A stretch of 64,000 nt of DNA from Phytohabitans suffuscus (lineage in GTDB: Bacteria; Actinomycetota; Actinomycetes; Mycobacteriales; Micromonosporaceae), in NCBI RefSeq assembly GCF_011764565.1, contig NZ_AP022871.1, positions 3,968,320 through 4,032,319 on the forward strand, written 5' to 3'. The notes below the pieces were generated by a model. The model did no database searches. It had not been told where the DNA came from and was given only the letters and a program-made list of their open reading frames with translations. Made by a program: the position numbers and the translations under genes. Within the stretch, counting starts at the first letter, position 1, and each line of letters opens with the position of its first letter. Shown one piece after another: positions 60,116-64,000 of the stretch.

Positions 60116-61635
60116 GTGACTTTCCGTTCCTGTCCATCCTGACCGGAGCGCCGCTGGTCGGTGCGCTGGTGGTGGCGTTCCTGCCGCGCGCCAAGCCGGA
60201 GCTCGCCAAGCGGGTCGCGCTGATCTGGTCGATCGCGGTCGCGGTGCTCGCGGCGGTGATGTGGGTCGCGTACGACGCGGGCGGCGAGCGCTTCCAGTTC
60301 CGCGAGTCGTACACCTGGATCCCGGCCTGGGACGCCCGCTTCACGTTCGCGGTCGACGGCATCGCGCTGGTGATGCTGCTGCTGATCGCGGTGCTCGTGC
60401 CGCTGGTCATCCTCGCGTCGTGGCACGACGCCGACTCCTCCAAGCGGAGCGTGCCGGTCTACTTCGCCCTGCTGCTCGCCCTCGAGAGCACGATGATCGG
60501 CGTCTTCGCGGCCGCCGACGTGTTCCTGTTCTACGTGTTCTTCGAGGTCATGCTGGTGCCGATGTACTTCCTCATCGGCTCGTACGGCGGCCAGCGCCGG
60601 CAGTACGCGGCGGTGAAGTTCTTCCTCTACTCCCTGGTCGGCGGCCTCTTCATGCTGGCCGCGGTGATCGGGCTGTGGGCGCTGGGCGGCAAGACGTTCA
60701 GCTGGCAGGAGCTGCTGTCGGCCGACTTCTCCACGAACACCGAGCGCTGGCTGTTCCTCGGCTTCTTCGTGGCGTTCGCGATCAAGGCGCCGTTCTTCCC
60801 GTTCCACACCTGGCTGCCGGACGCCGGTGGCGCGGCGCCCGCCGGCTCGGCCGCGCTGCTCGTCGGCGTACTCGACAAGGTGGGCACGTTCGGCATCCTG
60901 CGGTACTGCCTGCCGCTGTTCCCGGAGGCGTCCCGCTGGTTCGCGCCGTACGCGCTGGCGATCGCGCTGATCGGCATCATCTACGCGGCCCTGCTCGCGG
61001 TCGGGCAGAACGACCTCAAGCGGCTGGTCTCGTACACCTCGATCGCGCACTTCGGCTTCATCGGTATCGGCATCTTCGCCTTCACCACGCAGGCCGGCAC
61101 CGGCGCGGTGCTCTACATGGTCAACCACGGCCTCGCCACCGGCCTGCTCTTTCTGGTGGTCGGCATGTTCGTGGCCCGCCGCGGCTCCGCGCTGGTGAGC
61201 GACTTCGGCGGTGCCGGCAAGCTCGTGCCGCTGCTGGCCGGGGTGCTCTTCTTCGCCGGTCTCGCGTCGCTCGCGCTGCCCGGCACGGCGCCGTTCGTAT
61301 CCGAGTTCCTGGTGCTGATCGGCACGTTCACGGTCAACAAGACGGTCGCGGTGATCGCCACCGCGGGCATCATCCTGGCCGCCGCGTACGTCCTGTGGAT
61401 GGTGCAGCGCACCACCCAGGGCACCCTCAACCCGGCACTGAGCACGGTGGACGGGATGCGGCGCGACATGACCATCCGGGAGAAGGTCGTGGTCGCCCCG
61501 CTGATCCTGCTCCTGCTGCTGCTCGGCTTCTACCCGAAGCCGGTCACCGACGTCATCAACCCCGCCGTCCAGGCGACCATGCAGGACGTCGGCAAGACTG
61601 ATCCCGCGCCCGCCGTTCAGGAGGCATCGCGCTGA
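60112..61635 (+). CDS. nuoM: NADH-quinone oxidoreductase subunit M
   Basis: This 507-residue antiporter-like subunit is a proton channel of complex I. Motifs include YVFFEVMLVPMYFLIGSYGG, IKAPFFPFHTWLPDAGGAAP, GQNDLKRLVSYTSIAHFGFI and LPGTAPFVSEFLVLIGTF. The start is GTG 60112, overlapping nuoL. The stop shares one base with the nuoN ATG. Confidence 0.95.
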   Translation: MSDFPFLSILTGAPLVGALVVAFLPRAKPELAKRVALIWSIAVAVLAAVMWVAYDAGGERFQFRESYTWIPAWDARFTFAVDGIALVMLLLIAVLVPLVILASWHDADSSKRSVPVYFALLLALESTMIGVFAAADVFLFYVFFEVMLVPMYFLIGSYGGQRRQYAAVKFFLYSLVGGLFMLAAVIGLWALGGKTFSWQELLSADFSTNTERWLFLGFFVAFAIKAPFFPFHTWLPDAGGAAPAGSAALLVGVLDKVGTFGILRYCLPLFPEASRWFAPYALAIALIGIIYAALLAVGQNDLKRLVSYTSIAHFGFIGIGIFAFTTQAGTGAVLYMVNHGLATGLLFLVVGMFVARRGSALVSDFGGAGKLVPLLAGVLFFAGLASLALPGTAPFVSEFLVLIGTFTVNKTVAVIATAGIILAAAYVLWMVQRTTQGTLNPALSTVDGMRRDMTIREKVVVAPLILLLLLLGFYPKPVTDVINPAVQATMQDVGKTDPAPAVQEASR

Positions 61636-63167
61636 TGCAAGATCTCCAGCTTCCGCCGATCGACTACGGCGCCATCGCGCCGATGCTGATCCTGTTCGGC
61701 GTCGCCTGCCTGGGTGTGTTCTTCGAGGCGGTGCTGCCCCGCGCGGCCCGCCGCTCGACCCAGCTGGTGGTGGCGCTGCTCGGCCTCGTCGCCGCGTTCG
61801 TCGTCGTGGTGATCCAGTCGGACACCCGCATCCTCACCGCCGGCGGCGCCGTGGCCATCGACGGGCCGACGCTCTTCCTGCAGGGCGCGATCATCCTGCT
61901 CGGGCTGATGGCGCTGCTGCTGGTCGGCGACCGCTCGCTGGAGCAGGGCGGCGCGTTCGTGGCCCAGGCGGCGATCACCGTCGGCTCGGACGCCGACCGC
62001 CGCCAGGCCACCCGCTCGCAGGGCGCCACGGAGATCTACCCGCTGGCCGTCTTCGCGATCGCCGGCATGATGCTCTTCGTCGCCGCGAACGACCTGCTGA
62101 CCATGTTCGTGGCGCTGGAGGTCTTCTCGCTGCCGCTGTACCTGCTGTGCGCGCTCGCCCGCCGGCGCCGCCTGCTCAGCCAGGAGGCCGCGCTGAAGTA
62201 CTTCCTGCTCGGCGCGTACGCCTCGGCGTTCTTCCTCTTCGGCGTCGCCCTGGTGTACGGCTTCGCGGGCGGCGTCCAGTTCGGCACGATCCACGACGCG
62301 GTGCGCGAGTCGACGCAGAGCACCATCCTGCTGTACGGCGGTATCGCGCTGATCGCCATCGGCCTGCTCTTCAAGGCCGCCGCGGCGCCGTTCCACGTCT
62401 GGACGCCGGACGTCTACCAGGGTGCCCCGACGCCGATCACCGGCCTGATGGCGGCCTGCACGAAGGTCGCCGCGTTCGGCGCGCTGCTCCGCGTCCTCTA
62501 CGTCGCCTTCGACGGGGCGGCGTGGGACTACACTCCGGTGCTCGGCGCGATCGCGGTGCTCACGATGCTGGTCGGCGCGGTCCTGGCGGTCACCCAGACC
62601 GACATCAAGCGGCTGCTCGCCTACTCGTCGATCGCCAACGCCGGCTACCTGCTGGTCGGCGTGCTGGCGCTCTCCAAGGAGGGCCTGGCCAGCACGATGT
62701 TCTACCTCGTCGCGTACGGCTTCACCGTGATCGCCGCGTTCGCCGTGGTCACGCTGGTGCGGGACGCCGACGGGGAGGCCACCCACCTGTCCCGCTGGGC
62801 CGGGCTGGGCCGCCGCTCGCCGCTCTTCGCCGGCCTCTTCACGTTCATCCTGCTGGCGTTCGCGGGCATCCCACTGACCAGTGGCTTCATCGCGAAGTTC
62901 GCGGTCTTCGGGGCGGCCCTCGACTCCGGCGAGGCGTGGCTGGTGATCTTCGGCGTGATCACGAGCATGCTGCTCGCGTTCCCGTACCTGCGCGTGGTGG
63001 TCATGATGTGGCTCTCCGAGCCCGGCGAGAGCACCCCGACGGTGTCGATTCCCGGCGGCCTGACCGCGGCCGCCCTCATGATCGGCGTCGTCGCCACCCT
63101 GGTCCTCGGCGTCGCCCCGGCACCGCTGCTGGACCTGACCACCAACGCGGCAGAGTTCGTCCGCTAG
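61635..63167 (+). CDS. nuoN: NADH-quinone oxidoreductase subunit N
   Basis: This 510-residue antiporter-like subunit is the last of the nuo operon. It shows FVALEVFSLPLYLLCALARR, KAAAAPFHVWTPDVYQGAPT, TQTDIKRLLAYSSIANAGYL and AGIPLTSGFIAKFAVFGAAL. A 104-base gap with CGAGCGAGCGAGCG repeats follows before the polyprenyl synthase. Confidence 0.95.
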   Translation: MQDLQLPPIDYGAIAPMLILFGVACLGVFFEAVLPRAARRSTQLVVALLGLVAAFVVVVIQSDTRILTAGGAVAIDGPTLFLQGAIILLGLMALLLVGDRSLEQGGAFVAQAAITVGSDADRRQATRSQGATEIYPLAVFAIAGMMLFVAANDLLTMFVALEVFSLPLYLLCALARRRRLLSQEAALKYFLLGAYASAFFLFGVALVYGFAGGVQFGTIHDAVRESTQSTILLYGGIALIAIGLLFKAAAAPFHVWTPDVYQGAPTPITGLMAACTKVAAFGALLRVLYVAFDGAAWDYTPVLGAIAVLTMLVGAVLAVTQTDIKRLLAYSSIANAGYLLVGVLALSKEGLASTMFYLVAYGFTVIAAFAVVTLVRDADGEATHLSRWAGLGRRSPLFAGLFTFILLAFAGIPLTSGFIAKFAVFGAALDSGEAWLVIFGVITSMLLAFPYLRVVVMMWLSEPGESTPTVSIPGGLTAAALMIGVVATLVLGVAPAPLLDLTTNAAEFVR

Positions 63168-63271
63168 CGAGCTGGCGCCGCACGAGCGAGCGAGCGACCA
63201 GGCACTGTGAGGAAGGTCCTGTAGCGCTCCCTGCCACACCGGCCGTCCGGGTGGTGTGGCATCGTGGGTGC

Positions 63272-64000
63272 GTGGGCGGGGCGCAGGGTACGGGCGGATT
63301 AACGTCGATCGGGCTCGATTTCATCGATCCCGCTCTTGAGGCTTCGGTGCGGCAGACGCTGACCGTGGTCGAAGAGGAGCTGAGGGTCGGCGTGAAGAGC
63401 GCGGATCCCTTCGTGACCGAGGCTGCACTTCACCTCGTCGATGCCGGGGGCAAGCGGTTCCGCCCCCTTCTCGTGGCGCTCGCCGCCCACTTCGGCGACC
63501 CGCGTTCCCCCTCGTGGTGCCGGCCGCGGTGGTGATGGAGCTCACCCACCTGGCCACGCTGTACCACGACGACGTGATGGACGAGGCGCCCGTGCGACGC
63601 GGCGCCCCCAGCGCCAACTCCCGCTGGACCAACTCGGTCGCCATCCTGGTCGGTGACTATCTTTTCGCCCGCGCCGCCGACATCGCCGCCGAGCTGGGCC
63701 CGGAGGCGGTCCGGCTGCAGGCGCGCACGTTCGCCCGCTTGGTGCACGGCCAGATCGCCGAGACGGTCGGCCCCGCGACGAGGACCCGGTCGCCCACTAC
63801 CTCGAGGTCATCGCGGAGAAGACCGGGTCGTTGATCGCGACGTCCGCGCGGTTCGGGGGGATGTTCGGCGGCGCGACGCCCGAGCGCATCGAGGCCCTCG
63901 CCGGATACGGCGAGACGATCGGCGTGGCGTTCCAGCTCTCCGACGACCTGCTCGACATCGCCTCCGACACCACCCAGTCCGGCAAGACGCCCGGCACCGA
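63272..64000 (+). pseudogene. Polyprenyl diphosphate synthase, two frameshifts, 3' end outside window
   Basis: This trans-isoprenyl diphosphate synthase probably makes the menaquinone side chain. The GTG at 63272 opens TSIGLDFIDPALEASVRQTL and AGGKRFRPLLVALAAHFGDP. The next frame has VVMELTHLATLYHDDVMDEA (first DDxxD) and VAILVGDYLFARAADIAAEL. The last has VAHYLEVIAEKTGSLIATSA and VAFQLSDDLLDIASD (second Asp-rich motif). One extra C in the run 63507-63511 and one in 63771-63774 restore a single family-typical chain. Both look like consensus errors. The gene runs off the right edge at GKTPGT, so it is about 75 percent complete. Confidence 0.88.

Noticed and set aside
1..64000. CRISPR arrays, insertion sequences, tRNA or rRNA genes
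   Set aside because: I scanned for regularly spaced repeats, transposase motifs with terminal repeats, and cloverleaf or rRNA signatures and saw none. A covariance-model scan would be needed to exclude divergent tRNAs.

Overview
This 64 kb window is chromosomal DNA from a very GC-rich actinomycete. Frequent GTG starts, four-base stop/start overlaps, a futalosine-type menaquinone pathway, a 14-gene nuo operon in actinobacterial order and a GlnX-GlnH-PknG operon all point to Actinobacteria. A member of the Micromonosporaceae is my best inference, not a proof. I see no rRNA or tRNA gene, no insertion sequence and no CRISPR array.

Layout. 1-1.6 kb: the end of a secreted zinc carboxypeptidase. 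1.6-5.2 kb (minus): a three-gene cassette of lower GC than its surroundings (nucleoside-phosphorylase-fold protein, deoxyribosyltransferase-like protein, FAD oxidoreductase), which reads as an acquired accessory module. 5.3-8.4 kb: a cobalamin riboswitch and a BtuFCD-type importer. 8.4-17.3 kb: an extended PknG signalling operon (GlnX-like membrane protein, GlnH-like lipoprotein, helical protein, PknG-like kinase, PP2C phosphatase, VWA protein, FHA protein). 17.3-20.8 kb (minus): two small unknown genes, then DUF3311, CstA and YbdD. 20.8-23.1 kb: a sodium:solute symporter with an ECF sigma factor and a one-pass membrane protein. 23.1-24.9 kb: a divergent SDR / MmyB-type regulator pair. 24.8-28.6 kb (minus): glcDEF. 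28.7-33.2 kb: a DUF6082-like protein, PobA, an unknown protein and a HelR-like ATPase. 33.4-35.2 kb: a HigBA-like toxin-antitoxin pair, then decayed regulator and transporter genes. 35.2-37.9 kb: mqnA and two tandem beta-lactamase-fold serine hydrolases. 38.2-41.7 kb: paaABCDE. 41.7-43.3 kb: a membrane glycosyltransferase. 43.5-47.2 kb: mqnC, menG, a 58-residue ORF and a menaquinone reductase. 47.3-63.2 kb: nuoA-N. 63.3-64 kb: the start of a polyprenyl diphosphate synthase that runs off the window.

How the genes fit together. The right third is a respiratory-chain region. MqnA and MqnC make the menaquinone ring, MenG methylates it, the polyprenyl synthase makes its tail, the reductase saturates the tail, and complex I reduces the quinone. 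A near-consensus Rex operator lies upstream of the reductase-nuo unit, so this block is probably redox (NADH) controlled. The 8.4-17.3 kb operon encodes a kinase, a phosphatase and a phospho-threonine reader beside an amino-acid sensor pair, so it looks like a self-contained writer-eraser-reader circuit.

Caution. About a dozen genes carry single-base frameshifts, and most lie in runs of G or C where one added or removed base restores a full family-typical protein. I list these as frameshifted genes but think most are consensus errors in the sequence. The transporter remnant at 34.6-35.2 kb is real decay.
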